A DNA stretch of 34,146 nt from Oscillospiraceae bacterium (GTDB lineage: Bacteria > Bacillota > Clostridia > Oscillospirales > Oscillospiraceae): positions 1-34,146 of the forward strand of contig JAISJC010000088.1 in NCBI GenBank assembly GCA_031261745.1, in the 5' to 3' direction. The notes under the pieces were generated by a model. It was not told the DNA's origin. It did no database searches and worked only from the letters and a program-made list of their open reading frames with translations. The position numbers and the translations under genes are program-made. The stretch's first letter is position 1; every line of letters begins with the position of its first letter. Shown piece after piece: positions 17,244-26,081 of this stretch.

Positions 17244-18941
17244 CTATTCAAACGCGACCTTTAACATCTCCGCGAGGGAAGTCACGCCGTCAAGCACGTA
17301 ATCGGACGCGGATTTCCGCAGGGTGTGCATCCCCTCCGAAATTGCAATGTCGCGAATCTGCTCCGTGGTCCCGCGCGCGGATATGACGCGCCTTATCTCC
17401 GGCGAAACATCCATAATCTCGTAAACGCCTATACGTCCGTAATACCCCGTGTCGCCGCAGAGCGAACATCCCGCCGGTTCGTATAGCGTCAGCTCGCGCT
17501 CCGGAGGTACGTTGAGGAGTCTGCGCTCCTCCTCTGTCGCGTCGTGCGCTGTGCGGCAGTTCTCGCACAGTCGCCGTATAAGACGCTGCGCGAGAACGCC
17601 GACGAGCGAATCCGCGAGCAAAAACGGCTCAATGCCCATATCTATGAGGCGCGTAACCGTCGCGGCGGAGCTGTTCGTATGGAGCGTGGACACGACGAGG
17701 TGACCCGTAATCGACGCCTGAACGGCGATAGACGCCGTTTCACCGTCGCGGATTTCACCAATCATAATACTATCCGGATCCTGCCGCAGTATTGAGCGCA
17801 GAGCAGTCGCGAACGTCAGCTCCGCCTTGGGGTTTACCTGAACCTGATTGATACCGGCGATTGACGCCTCGACGGGGTCCTCGACGGTGATGATATTCAC
17901 GCCCTCGCGGTTGAGTGCGGACAGCGCGGTGTAGAGCGTCGTGGATTTGCCGGAACCCGTCGGGCCCGTGACGAGGATAATCCCGTTCGGGTTGGACAGA
18001 ATGCGGCGGAACACGCCCATCTCCCATTCACGCATACCGAGTTCGTTCATTGTCCGCGTCAGTCCGCTCGCCTGCTGCAACCGCAGGACGATTTTCTCTC
18101 CGAAAAAGCTCGGCAGGCAGGAGATGCGAATGTCGTAGTCGCGTCGGTCAACGGTGAGCGACATTCGCCCGTCCTGCGGCTTCCGCCGCTCCGAAATGTC
18201 CATTCCGCCGAGGATTTTTACGCGTGCCGTGATTGCGGGGAGCAGGTTAATATCGTACAGCATCTTCTCAACGAGCGTGCCGTCCACGCGGAAACGGATA
18301 CGAACTTTCTTTTCAAGCGCGTCGATATGAATGTCCGATGCGCGCAGCCGCACCGCCTGCTCAATCACCGAGCGCACAAGCTGAACCATAGGCGATGTGG
18401 CGAGCGAAGCGTCCTCCGCCGCGGCGGCGACGAGCGCGGCGGTGGTTTGAGTTTCGCGCTCCTTTGCGTACTGCTCCGCCGCGCTCATCGCCTCATCGGA
18501 GCCGAAATAGCGGTCGAGCATCGCCTGAATTTCGCTCTCCGTGGCGATTCGCGGCTCCACCCGCAGGTTCGTGATGATGGAGATGTCGTCCTGAGCGTTG
18601 ATATCCAGAGGATCCGCCATTGCGAGCAGGAGCGCGGACGAATCCTCAGGGTCGTAGCCGAGAGGGATTACGCTGTGGCGGCGCAGAATCGCACCGGAAA
18701 CGAGGTTCACGACCTCCTCAGGAATACGCATTCCGCGCAGCTCGACGAGCGGAACGCCGAGCTGGACGTGTAGCGCGCGCGCAATCTCTTTGTCCGTGAT
18801 GACGCCGCCGGACACGAGACACCGCCCAAGCCGCTCGTGCGTTTTCTTCTGCTCGTCGAGACAGCGTTGGAGCTGTTCCTCGGTAATCAGCCCCTGAACG
18901 ACGAGGATGTCGCCGAGGCGCAGTTTCTTTTTTGTAATCAT
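17244..18941 (-). CDS. pilB: Pilus extension ATPase PilB with MshEN-type N-terminal domain
   Basis: A 565-residue motor for pilus extension, counting from the ATG at 18941. The frame runs 20 codons further to a TTG, but those residues do not look like PilB and cover the promoter. Residues 8-31 and 37-60 are two 24-residue RLG...L...Q motifs separated by five residues, the tandem MshEN pattern that binds cyclic di-GMP in MshE and related PilB proteins. Then come Walker A GPTGSGKST (326-334), Walker B SIMIGEIRD (391-399) with Glu for catalysis, His-box STLHT, and a zinc module with CxxC pairs at 459/462 and 492/495. No clear ribosome site precedes the ATG. It is the first gene of the pilus operon. 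Confidence 0.95.
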   Translation of the reverse strand: MITKKKLRLGDILVVQGLITEEQLQRCLDEQKKTHERLGRCLVSGGVITDKEIARALHVQLGVPLVELRGMRIPEEVVNLVSGAILRRHSVIPLGYDPEDSSALLLAMADPLDINAQDDISIITNLRVEPRIATESEIQAMLDRYFGSDEAMSAAEQYAKERETQTTAALVAAAAEDASLATSPMVQLVRSVIEQAVRLRASDIHIDALEKKVRIRFRVDGTLVEKMLYDINLLPAITARVKILGGMDISERRKPQDGRMSLTVDRRDYDIRISCLPSFFGEKIVLRLQQASGLTRTMNELGMREWEMGVFRRILSNPNGIILVTGPTGSGKSTTLYTALSALNREGVNIITVEDPVEASIAGINQVQVNPKAELTFATALRSILRQDPDSIMIGEIRDGETASIAVQASITGHLVVSTLHTNSSAATVTRLIDMGIEPFLLADSLVGVLAQRLIRRLCENCRTAHDATEEERRLLNVPPERELTLYEPAGCSLCGDTGYYGRIGVYEIMDVSPEIRRVISARGTTEQIRDIAISEGMHTLRKSASDYVLDGVTSLAEMLKVAFE

Positions 18942-18984
18942 AACGCTATTTTGCCAAATAAGTCGGGGAATATCACAATATCTC

Positions 18985-19013
18985 TTGTAAATCGGCGGCA
19001 AATGGTATATGAT
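18985..19013 (+). promoter_or_regulatory. Promoter for the thymidylate-synthase-family gene
   Basis: -35 TTGTAA (18985-18990) and -10 TATGAT (19008-19013, five of six to consensus) are separated by 17 bases. The predicted start is near 19020, which leaves a short leader carrying GAGGTG before the ATG at 19037. It overlaps the divergent pilus promoter completely. Confidence 0.6.
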
Positions 19014-19037
19014 ATATTTTTAATGAGGTGATAACAA
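19009..19037 (-). promoter_or_regulatory. Promoter candidate for the pilus operon
   Basis: On the minus strand, -35 TTGTTA (bases 19032-19037) and -10 TATCAT (19009-19014, five of six to consensus) are 17 bases apart. Transcription would start near 19002, giving a leader of about 60 bases before pilB. The -10 shares five bases with the -10 of the opposing promoter. Confidence 0.5.
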
Positions 19038-19777
19038 TGTTTGAACTCTTTGTTACCGGCGCGACATTGCCGGAGGCGTATCATAAAGCGTTGCAGGAGC
19101 TTTACGCGCACGGGGATATCGTCGATTGCCCCGATTACAACACCACACAAAAGGAAGCGTCGATGACATTTGTCGTCGAAAATCCGCTGCTGGAACCGAT
19201 GATTTCGCGGCTCTTCATCGGCGACCCGCGCGCGTTGGAGCAGTACCGCCAGGAAATGCTCGACGGCATTCTCGACTTTGAGGTCGCGCGCGGGAACTGG
19301 GAATACACCTACCACCTGCGAATGGCGGACCAGCTGCCGTGGATTGTTTCCGAGCTGCGCCGCAACACGGATTCCCGCCGCGCCGTCATCTCGACGCGCG
19401 ACGAGGCGGACTTAGAATCCGGCTCACCCGCGTGCTTGCAGTCCGTACAGTATCTGATTCGCGATAACGCGCTGCACTGCAAGGTATTATTCCGCTCGAA
19501 CGACGCGGCAAAGGCCGCGTTTATGAACGCCTTCGCGCTGATTTTGCTCCAAAAACGCATTGCGGACGAGCTGGGCGTCGCCGTCGGGAGCTATACGCAC
19601 CGCGCGAACAGCTTTCACGTCTACGAGCGCGATTTCGCAATGCTCGACGGCTACATAAAGCGCATTAAGTCCGGCGACGAGGTGACGTACCCGTATATCG
19701 GCGGCTGGGACGAACTGATGGACGACGCAAAGCCCGAAATCGCCGAAATGGTTCGGCAACTAAAAGAGGAGCGTTAA
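19037..19777 (+). CDS. Thymidylate synthase family protein (short form)
   Basis: A 246-residue cytoplasmic protein. The start is the ATG at 19037 with GAGGTG upstream; a GTG three codons earlier is part of that ribosome site. The catalytic region follows thymidylate synthase: SRRAVIS (113-119) for the phosphate-binding Arg pair, SPAC with the nucleophile candidate Cys133, FRSNDAAKAAFMN with Arg153, Ser154, Asp156 and Asn164 (the residue that selects dUMP over dCMP), then SFHVYERD with His194 and Tyr196. Differences from classical ThyA: Leu instead of His after Cys133, no LG-x-P after RSxD, shorter N-terminal part, and no C-terminal folate-closing tail. It could be an archaeal-like synthase or a pyrimidine hydroxymethylase relative. 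It overlaps the RNA methyltransferase gene by one base. Confidence 0.8.
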   Translation: MFELFVTGATLPEAYHKALQELYAHGDIVDCPDYNTTQKEASMTFVVENPLLEPMISRLFIGDPRALEQYRQEMLDGILDFEVARGNWEYTYHLRMADQLPWIVSELRRNTDSRRAVISTRDEADLESGSPACLQSVQYLIRDNALHCKVLFRSNDAAKAAFMNAFALILLQKRIADELGVAVGSYTHRANSFHVYERDFAMLDGYIKRIKSGDEVTYPYIGGWDELMDDAKPEIAEMVRQLKEER

Positions 19778-20916
19778 TGACAGATACTATTTATACATAC
19801 GCGGTGCCGTGCCTGTTCGGTGTCGAGGGTCTCGCCGCTGACGAGCTGAAAAGGATGAATATGCAGAACGTACGCGCCGAAAACGGGCGCGTACTCTTCG
19901 ACGGCCCCGCCGCCGATTTGGCGCGCGCGAACGTGAACCTCGCGACGGGGGAGCGCGTCACAATCCTCGCGGGGGAGGGCGCGGCGGACACGTTCGATAT
20001 GCTCTTCGAGCTTGTCCGCGCAATACCGTGGGAGCGTTATCTGCCGAAAAACGCGTCGTTCCCCGTGACGGGCCACGCGCTCAGCTCAAAGCTCCATTCC
20101 GTGCCGGATTGCCAGAAAATCATCAAAAAAGCGATTTCCAAACGCCTTACCGAGGTCTACAAGGTTGAGCGTCACCCTGAGGACGGCGCGGAATACAAGG
20201 TGCGTTTTACGATTCTCAACGACAACGCCGCGCTGTCAATCGACACGACGGGCGCGGGTCTGCACAAGCGCGGCTACCGCCCCGCCGCGTTGCGCGACGG
20301 TGTTGCGACGGTTGCCGCGCCGCTGTCGGAGACGCTCGCGGCGGCAATGGTCCGCGTCGCGCGCTTCCGCGGACGCGAGGCGTTGCGCGACCCGTTTTGC
20401 GGCTCCGGTACGATTGCGATTGAGGCGGCTCTCGCCGCGCTGAACCGCGCGCCCGGCTGTAACCGCAAATTCACGGCGCAGACGTGGACAAACCTCCCGC
20501 AGTCCGTCTGGCAGGCGGCGCGTGAGGAGGCAAAAGCGAAGGAATTTCACGGCGATTACGACATTTGGGGCGGAGATATTGACCCCGCCTGCGTCGAGGT
20601 TGCAAACGAAAACGCCCGTCGGGCGGGCGTTTCGCAGAATGTACGGTTTGAGGTCGCGGACGCGCGGAGCTTCGCGCCGAACGCCCCGTCGGGCGTCGTA
20701 ATCACGAATCCGCCCTACGGCGAGCGCGTGATGGAGCGCAGCGAAGCGGAGCGGCTTTACCGCGAATTCGGCGCGGCGACAAAGGAGCTGCGGGACTGGA
20801 AAATCTATCTTTTATCGTCGCACACGGAATTTGAGCGCAACTTCGGCAGAACCGCGAACAAAAAGCGCAAGCTGTATAACGGAATGATAAAGTGCGACCT
20901 CTTTATGTACAACTAA
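19777..20916 (+). CDS. THUMP-domain class I SAM-dependent RNA methyltransferase (RlmL N-domain/YpsC-like)
   Basis: A 379-residue enzyme expected to methylate guanosine N2 in 23S rRNA or tRNA. The N-terminal about 160 residues are the ferredoxin-like plus THUMP RNA-binding region, starting YTYAVPCLFGVEGLAADEL. The catalytic Rossmann domain has DPFCGSGT (205-212) for SAM binding, GGDIDP (265-270) for the ribose, and the N2-guanine signature NPPYGER (311-317). Gene length and plan match Bacillus YpsC-type proteins rather than the double-length RlmKL fusion of enterics. The ATG overlaps the previous stop (TAATG), so it is in an operon with the thymidylate-synthase-family gene. The exact RNA target is not decidable here. 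Confidence 0.9.
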   Translation: MTDTIYTYAVPCLFGVEGLAADELKRMNMQNVRAENGRVLFDGPAADLARANVNLATGERVTILAGEGAADTFDMLFELVRAIPWERYLPKNASFPVTGHALSSKLHSVPDCQKIIKKAISKRLTEVYKVERHPEDGAEYKVRFTILNDNAALSIDTTGAGLHKRGYRPAALRDGVATVAAPLSETLAAAMVRVARFRGREALRDPFCGSGTIAIEAALAALNRAPGCNRKFTAQTWTNLPQSVWQAAREEAKAKEFHGDYDIWGGDIDPACVEVANENARRAGVSQNVRFEVADARSFAPNAPSGVVITNPPYGERVMERSEAERLYREFGAATKELRDWKIYLLSSHTEFERNFGRTANKKRKLYNGMIKCDLFMYN

Positions 20917-20950
20917 AAAAATGCCCCCGTCCTTACGAACGGGGGTTATC
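20915..20950. terminator. Bidirectional terminator between RNA methyltransferase and ftsH
   Basis: Stem CCCCCGT (20924-20930) pairs with ACGGGGG (20939-20945) around an eight-base loop. On the minus strand the stem is followed by a run of seven T residues two bases later, a textbook intrinsic terminator for the ftsH operon. On the plus strand the T-rich tail is weaker. Confidence 0.85.
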
Positions 20951-20952
20951 AT

Positions 20953-22932
20953 TTATTCTGTCTGTTCCGCGGGCGGAGCCGTCGTGTCGGCGGTGAATTC
21001 CGCCAGCGGATCGTCAAAGCCCGTGTCAAAGTCGGCGTCAAATCCGCCGGAAACGGGCGTGACAGGCGCGTTGATGTAGCCGTTTTTGCACAGGAACTTG
21101 AACTGCTCGCCGTCCATCGTCTCGTGGTCGAGCAGGTATTCCGCAGTCTTGGTGAGCAAATCCTTGTTTTCGAGCAGCACCTGCTCGCATTTTTCAACGG
21201 CCTCGTCGAAAATATGCTTAACCTCGTCGTCAATCAGCGCGGCGGTTTTCTCGGAATACCCCTTGCGCTGCTGATAGTCGCGCCCGATAAAGACGCTGTG
21301 TGACGAGTCGTCGAACGAGATCGGTCCGATCGCGTCGCTCATCCCGTACTGCGTAACCATTGCGCGGGCGATTGCCGACGCGCTCTGAATGTCGCTCGAC
21401 GCGCCGGAGGAGATGTCGTCGAGCATCAGCTTTTCGGCAATGCGTCCGCCGAGCGCGGAGACAATCCGCTCAAACATTTCGCTGCGCGACTGGAAGGATT
21501 TGTCGTCCTCCGGACGGTAGACGGTCATACCACCGGCCTGCCCGTGCGGGATAATCGTGATATGCTGAACGGCGTCGTGGTGATCCAAGAAGTACGAGAC
21601 GACGGCGTGACCCGCCTCGTGAAACGCCGTGAGCTTGCGGTCTTTTTCCGTTACGACGCGGGACTTTTTCTCCGGCCCCGCGATGACTTTCAGCGTGGAT
21701 TCTTCAATGTCCTGCATCGTAATCGCGCGCTTGTTTTTCCGCGCGGCGAGCAGCGCGGCCTCATTGAGCAGGTTCTCCAAGTCCGCGCCTGTGAAGCCCG
21801 TCGTGGACTTCGCGATATTGGCGAGATTCACGTCGTTTGACAGAATCTTGCCCTTGGAATGGACTTTCAGAATCTCCTCGCGCCCTTTAATATCCGGCAG
21901 ACCGACGTAAACCTGACGGTCAAACCGGCCGGGACGCAGCAGCGCGGAGTCGAGGATATCGGAGCGGTTTGTCGCGGCGATGATGATAACGCCCTCGTTC
22001 GCTGTGAAGCCGTCCATTTCGACGAGCAACTGGTTCAGCGTCTGCTCGCGCTCATCGTGTCCGCCGCCAAGACCCGCACCGCGCTGGCGGCCCACGGCGT
22101 CAATTTCGTCAATAAAGATGATTGCGGGGGCGAGCTTTTTTGCCTGGTCGAACAAGTCGCGGACGCGGCTTGCGCCCACGCCGACATAAAGCTCGACAAA
22201 ATCCGAGCCGGAAATCGAGAGGAACTGTGTGCCGGCTTCGCCCGCTACGGCGCGCGCTATCAGAGTTTTACCGGTTCCCGGAGGGCCGACAAGCAGCACG
22301 CCCTTTGGAATTCTCGCGCCGAGTTTGATGTATTTATCCGGACCTTTGAGGAAATCTACAATCTCCGCCAGCTCCGCTTTTTCCTCATCCGCACCCGCAA
22401 CGTCGGCAAACGTGACCTTTTTCTTTTCGTCTCCGGCGAGCTTTGTGCGCGCCTTACCAAAGCGCATTGCGCCCTTGTCGCCGCCCACGCCGGAGCGGTT
22501 GATCATCATATTGTAGATGAAAATAAAAACGACAAGCACCGCGAGATAGGGGATAATTGAGAACCACCACGGCATCTGGAAGCCCTCAATGAGGTCGTAG
22601 AAGTCCTCCGAATCGGATTCCAATTTCTCGTCGATGTATTCGCGGTTATCCTCATAGAAAATACTGACGCTGTACAGCTTGTTCGTCACCAAATCCGTGC
22701 CGAGGTCCGTATCCTTGGTTTTGAGCTTGATAGTGAGGATATTGCCTTCAAGCGTGAAGGTCTCCACCTTGTCGTCCATAAACAAACGGCGCACGGTGGA
22801 ATACTTTACTTCGAGCGCGGACGGCGTGCTGCGTGACGCAAGCAACCACACGACGGACAGTGCGATCACGACGACAAGGATGTAAAACCCAATGTCGCGC
22901 GGCGTTTTTCCCTTTTTAGAGCTGTTATTCAA
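20953..22932 (-). CDS. ftsH: ATP-dependent zinc metalloprotease FtsH
   Basis: A 659-residue membrane AAA protease that degrades membrane and short-lived soluble proteins. Layout: membrane helix 14-32, extracellular domain to about 120, second helix 124-144, AAA module with Walker A GPPGTGKT (216-223), Walker B IIFIDEID (271-278) and second-region-of-homology RPGRFDRQ (333-340), then the protease site HEAGH (438-442). The acidic Pro/Asp-rich tail is ordinary. The start is a TTG at 22932 with AAGGA nine bases upstream. An ATG lying on that ribosome site is out of frame because of a seven-T run; with six T it would read into frame. Last gene of the gdpP-to-ftsH operon, 26 bases behind hpt. Confidence 0.97.
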   Translation of the reverse strand: MNNSSKKGKTPRDIGFYILVVVIALSVVWLLASRSTPSALEVKYSTVRRLFMDDKVETFTLEGNILTIKLKTKDTDLGTDLVTNKLYSVSIFYEDNREYIDEKLESDSEDFYDLIEGFQMPWWFSIIPYLAVLVVFIFIYNMMINRSGVGGDKGAMRFGKARTKLAGDEKKKVTFADVAGADEEKAELAEIVDFLKGPDKYIKLGARIPKGVLLVGPPGTGKTLIARAVAGEAGTQFLSISGSDFVELYVGVGASRVRDLFDQAKKLAPAIIFIDEIDAVGRQRGAGLGGGHDEREQTLNQLLVEMDGFTANEGVIIIAATNRSDILDSALLRPGRFDRQVYVGLPDIKGREEILKVHSKGKILSNDVNLANIAKSTTGFTGADLENLLNEAALLAARKNKRAITMQDIEESTLKVIAGPEKKSRVVTEKDRKLTAFHEAGHAVVSYFLDHHDAVQHITIIPHGQAGGMTVYRPEDDKSFQSRSEMFERIVSALGGRIAEKLMLDDISSGASSDIQSASAIARAMVTQYGMSDAIGPISFDDSSHSVFIGRDYQQRKGYSEKTAALIDDEVKHIFDEAVEKCEQVLLENKDLLTKTAEYLLDHETMDGEQFKFLCKNGYINAPVTPVSGGFDADFDTGFDDPLAEFTADTTAPPAEQTE

Positions 22933-22958
22933 AAAAACACATCCTTAAATGCTATCTT

Positions 22959-23507
22959 CTATTTTTCTTCGTATAATTCCGGTTTCAAGACGCCGATGTA
23001 CGGCAGGTTTCTGTATCTCTCCGCATAGTCAAGGCCGTAGCCGACGAAAAAAGCGTCGGGTGTGACATAGCCGGCGTAGTCCACGGCAATATTTGCCTTG
23101 CGCCGCTCCGCCTTATCAAGAAACGCGCAGAACTTCAATGACGCGGGTTTTCTCTCCAAAAGCAACTCGCGCAGGCGCGACATCGTGACGCCGGTGTCGA
23201 TGATATCCTCGACTATGAGTACGTGCCGTCCGGCGATATCCACGTCAAGCGCGTCGGCAATGTCCACCTTGCCGGACGTGACCGCCGCCATTCCGTAGCT
23301 TGACGCTTTGAGGAACTGCGGTTCCAGCGGGAATTCGCAGGCGCGAACCAAATCCGCAAGGAACACAAACGCGCCTTTCAGGATCCCGATGAAAACGGGG
23401 TTCTTATCCGCGTATTCCGCCGCAAGCTCGCGCCCCATCTCGGCAACGCGCTGTCTTATTGTTTCCTCGGAATACGAAATATGCGTAATATCAGCGTGAA
23501 TTTCCAT
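22959..23507 (-). CDS. hpt: Hypoxanthine phosphoribosyltransferase
   Basis: A 182-residue purine-salvage enzyme that makes IMP or GMP from hypoxanthine or guanine and PRPP. The PRPP-binding loop VEDIIDTG is at 99-106. The N-terminal GILKGAFVFLADL (41-53) holds the conserved Lys-Gly, and KASSYG (67-72) is the mobile loop. DAFFVGYGLDYAERYRNLPYIG (about 151-172) forms the base-binding C-terminal part. Length is typical. It starts with ATG one base after the tilS stop, and the tilS-hpt-ftsH order is the classical Firmicutes arrangement, which supports all three calls. Confidence 0.97.
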   Translation of the reverse strand: MEIHADITHISYSEETIRQRVAEMGRELAAEYADKNPVFIGILKGAFVFLADLVRACEFPLEPQFLKASSYGMAAVTSGKVDIADALDVDIAGRHVLIVEDIIDTGVTMSRLRELLLERKPASLKFCAFLDKAERRKANIAVDYAGYVTPDAFFVGYGLDYAERYRNLPYIGVLKPELYEEK

Positions 23508-23508
23508 T

Positions 23509-24705
23509 TTATCCCTCGTCAGTGTTGTCTGTAATTATCTCTATAACCGTGTCGCCGGGGGCGGGTACGGCGCGGTTGCTCCGCGCGATACCGCCGATTG
23601 CGAGAACGCCGCTGTCGTCGCGGATAATCGGGATCGCATCCCGTTCCGCCGCCGGAATCCGCATTTCAATAAAGAGCTTCTTGACACTTTTTGTGATGTT
23701 GCGCCCCAAAAGCGTTATGTTGTCGCCCTCACGGCGCGCACTGACGACGATTGTACCACATATCTCGCTCTTTTTGAATAGAAATTGCGTTAAATCTTTA
23801 TAAATTTTTTGCGACGGCGCAAAATTCACTATCTCACGCACCGAAATCGCGGCGTTAAACGCCGTTGGTTCCGCGTTTTCAACGAATTTCAGTTTATCGT
23901 ACTCGCGGATAATCCTGCCGCCGCGCACGTCAACGGATTTACTGCCGTCTGTGTCGCGCATCAAATCCATTGCGGACGCAATCTGCTTTGCGTTCAGCGC
24001 GTTGCCGCCCAGTGACGCAATCGCGCGCGTCGCGACGGCGGTATAGGCGTCGTCGTCGGCTCGAAGCCTCTCCGCGGCTTCGAGCGCGTGTTCGGAAAAT
24101 TTCGGGTTAATCTCACACAGAACGGGCAGAACGCGGTGACGGATTTTGTTGCGCGCGTAAGCGTCGGACGCGTTGGTGCTGTCCTCAATGTGCGGAATAC
24201 CGCGCTCATCAAGATATGCGTCAATCTCACTGCGCGTGACGCACAGGAGCGGGCGGACAATATTCCCTCGCACGGGCGGAATGCCCGCAAGCCCGCGCGA
24301 ACCGGAACCGCGCGCGAGATTCAGCAGCATTGTTTCGGCGTTGTCATCGCAGTTGTGCGCCGTCGCGATTCGGTCAAAGCCGAGGCTCTGCAAGAACGCG
24401 TACCGCTGCTCCCGTGAGGAACTTTCGTCGCCGGTCAGCCCCTCGCCGTAGCCGATATGTAGCCGAACGCCGCGCTTTTCACAGTAATCGCGGACAAATT
24501 CGCAGTCGCGGTCAGCTTCCGCGCCGCGCAGCCGGTGGTTGAAGTGCGCCGCTTCAATATCGCTCGCACCCTCAAATTCAAGCAGAAAATTCAGCAACGC
24601 CATCGAGTCCGCGCCGCCCGAAACGGCGGCAAGGACGCGCGAACCGCGCGGCAGCATATCGTACTTCGCGATAAACGCGGCGATTTTTGTCGAAAAACCG
24701 GACAT
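23509..24705 (-). CDS. tilS: tRNA(Ile)-lysidine synthase
   Basis: A 398-residue enzyme that attaches lysine to C34 of the CAU-anticodon tRNA-Ile, which is essential for reading AUA. The PP-loop VSGGADS lies at about 28-34. The N-terminal domain continues with HFNHRLRG, TAHNCDDNAETMLLNLARGSGSRGLAG and EDSTNASDAYARNKIRH, all diagnostic of TilS. The C-terminal part is a TilS-C-like beta domain. Start: ATG at 24705 forming TGATG with the dnaB stop. A TTG just before it is also possible and adds one residue. There is no separate ribosome site, so it is probably coupled to dnaB translation. Confidence 0.95.
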   Translation of the reverse strand: MSGFSTKIAAFIAKYDMLPRGSRVLAAVSGGADSMALLNFLLEFEGASDIEAAHFNHRLRGAEADRDCEFVRDYCEKRGVRLHIGYGEGLTGDESSSREQRYAFLQSLGFDRIATAHNCDDNAETMLLNLARGSGSRGLAGIPPVRGNIVRPLLCVTRSEIDAYLDERGIPHIEDSTNASDAYARNKIRHRVLPVLCEINPKFSEHALEAAERLRADDDAYTAVATRAIASLGGNALNAKQIASAMDLMRDTDGSKSVDVRGGRIIREYDKLKFVENAEPTAFNAAISVREIVNFAPSQKIYKDLTQFLFKKSEICGTIVVSARREGDNITLLGRNITKSVKKLFIEMRIPAAERDAIPIIRDDSGVLAIGGIARSNRAVPAPGDTVIEIITDNTDEG

Positions 24706-26066
24706 CAATAGGGAGCGTCGTCGTCCGTGTAGCGGGATTCAAGCGAGCCGAAGGACGTAAACTCCGGCGAGAATTGCAGCTTTATGGTTCCCATTTCGCC
24801 GTGCCTGTTTTTTAGGATGATGCACTCGGCGGTGTTCTGCTCAACGGAATCGTTGGTTAGCGCATCCTCGCGGTACAGGCCGAGAACAATGTCCGCGTCC
24901 TGCTCAATCGAACCGGAATCACGCATTTCGGACAGCGTCGGACGTTTGTCCTTGCGTTCCGTGGACTGGCGGTTGAGCTGTGACAGGCAGACGACGGGGA
25001 CGTTCAGCTCCTTCGCCATTATCTTCATCATACGGGAAATGTCGGACACGACCTGCGTTCGGTTTTCGCTCGAATACCGAACGCCGCTGCCGGATTTCTG
25101 CATCAGCTGAATATAGTCGATGATAATAAGTCCGAGGTTTGGCACGCGGCGGCACTGCGCGTTCATATCCGCGACGGAGAGCATCGGATTGTCGTTGATT
25201 AAGAGGTTGCATTTCGACAGCTCCTGCGCGGCGGCGGCGAGCTTCTGCCAGTCCTTCGGACCGATAATGCCGCGTTTGAGCTTTTTGCCGTCAATGCGGC
25301 TCTCGGAGGATAAAAGGCGCATTGCCAGCTGTTCACGTGACATTTCAAGGCTGAAAATCGCGATGGCTTTGCCGGTTTCACGCGTGGCGTTGAGTGCCAT
25401 ATTAAGCGCGATACTCGTCTTGCCGATGCCGGGGCGCGCCGCGATGATGATCAGGTCGGATTTGTTCAGTCCCATAATCGCGTTGTCGAGTTCCGTCAGT
25501 CCGGTCGGCAATCCGGGCAGTCCCGCACCGTTTTTTGCCGCCGCGTCAATATCCGTAAAAACGGTCCGCAGAACCTTGGAAATCGGTTCCAGTCCTCCGG
25601 TAGAACGGTTCTGCCGCAGGGCGTAGACCTTTTGCTCCGCAGCGTCGAGGATACCCATTGCGCCGCCCTCACCGGACACCGCCATTTCCGTGATATCCGA
25701 GCCGGCTTCGGAAATCTGCCGTAAAAGCGAACGGTCGCGCACAATTGAGGCGTATTCCATCACGTTCGCGGAGGTGGGCGTGAGTTCCATCAGTTCCATC
25801 ATATAATCGGACGCCGCGTCGGTGTAAACGCCGTCCGTTTTCATATGGTCAAGAACGGTTACGGGGTCAATTTTCTGCGAATAGCTGAACATCCGGTACA
25901 TTGTGTCATAGATTGCGCGGTTGAGTTCCGAGTAAAAATCGGACGACTTTAATACGCCGACTACGCGCGCCGCGCACTCGGAATCTATTAAAATTGAGCC
26001 GAGAACGGCGCGTTCCGCTTCCGGGGAATGCGGCGTTACACGGGTGAGCAAGTCGTCAAGTGCCAA
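24705..26066 (-). CDS. dnaB: Replicative DNA helicase DnaB
   Basis: A 453-residue hexameric 5'-3' helicase of the replication fork. The N-terminal domain begins with PHSPEAERAVLGSIL (12-26), the universal DnaB opening, so the start must be just upstream. The only candidate is a TTG at 26066, with GAGGG about eight bases before it. The RecA-like domain carries Walker A ARPGIGKTS (210-218), LGLIIIDYIQLM for Walker B and LSQLNRQ plus DADIVLGLYR near the C-terminus. No intein. It follows rplI by 15 bases, the conserved rplI-dnaB pair. Confidence 0.97.
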   Translation of the reverse strand: MALDDLLTRVTPHSPEAERAVLGSILIDSECAARVVGVLKSSDFYSELNRAIYDTMYRMFSYSQKIDPVTVLDHMKTDGVYTDAASDYMMELMELTPTSANVMEYASIVRDRSLLRQISEAGSDITEMAVSGEGGAMGILDAAEQKVYALRQNRSTGGLEPISKVLRTVFTDIDAAAKNGAGLPGLPTGLTELDNAIMGLNKSDLIIIAARPGIGKTSIALNMALNATRETGKAIAIFSLEMSREQLAMRLLSSESRIDGKKLKRGIIGPKDWQKLAAAAQELSKCNLLINDNPMLSVADMNAQCRRVPNLGLIIIDYIQLMQKSGSGVRYSSENRTQVVSDISRMMKIMAKELNVPVVCLSQLNRQSTERKDKRPTLSEMRDSGSIEQDADIVLGLYREDALTNDSVEQNTAECIILKNRHGEMGTIKLQFSPEFTSFGSLESRYTDDDAPY

Positions 26067-26081
26067 GCTGATTCCCTCTTT

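Noticed and set aside
18954-18991. Second minus-strand promoter closer to pilB (TTGTGA with CAAAAT)
   Set aside because: The spacer is 19 bases and transcription would start at the pilB start codon; the promoter at 19009-19037 fits better.
18942-19001. TTG start giving pilB 20 more residues
   Set aside because: The added residues do not match PilB, lie in the intergenic leader after the predicted promoter, and lack a ribosome site; the MshEN motif starts right after the ATG at 18941.
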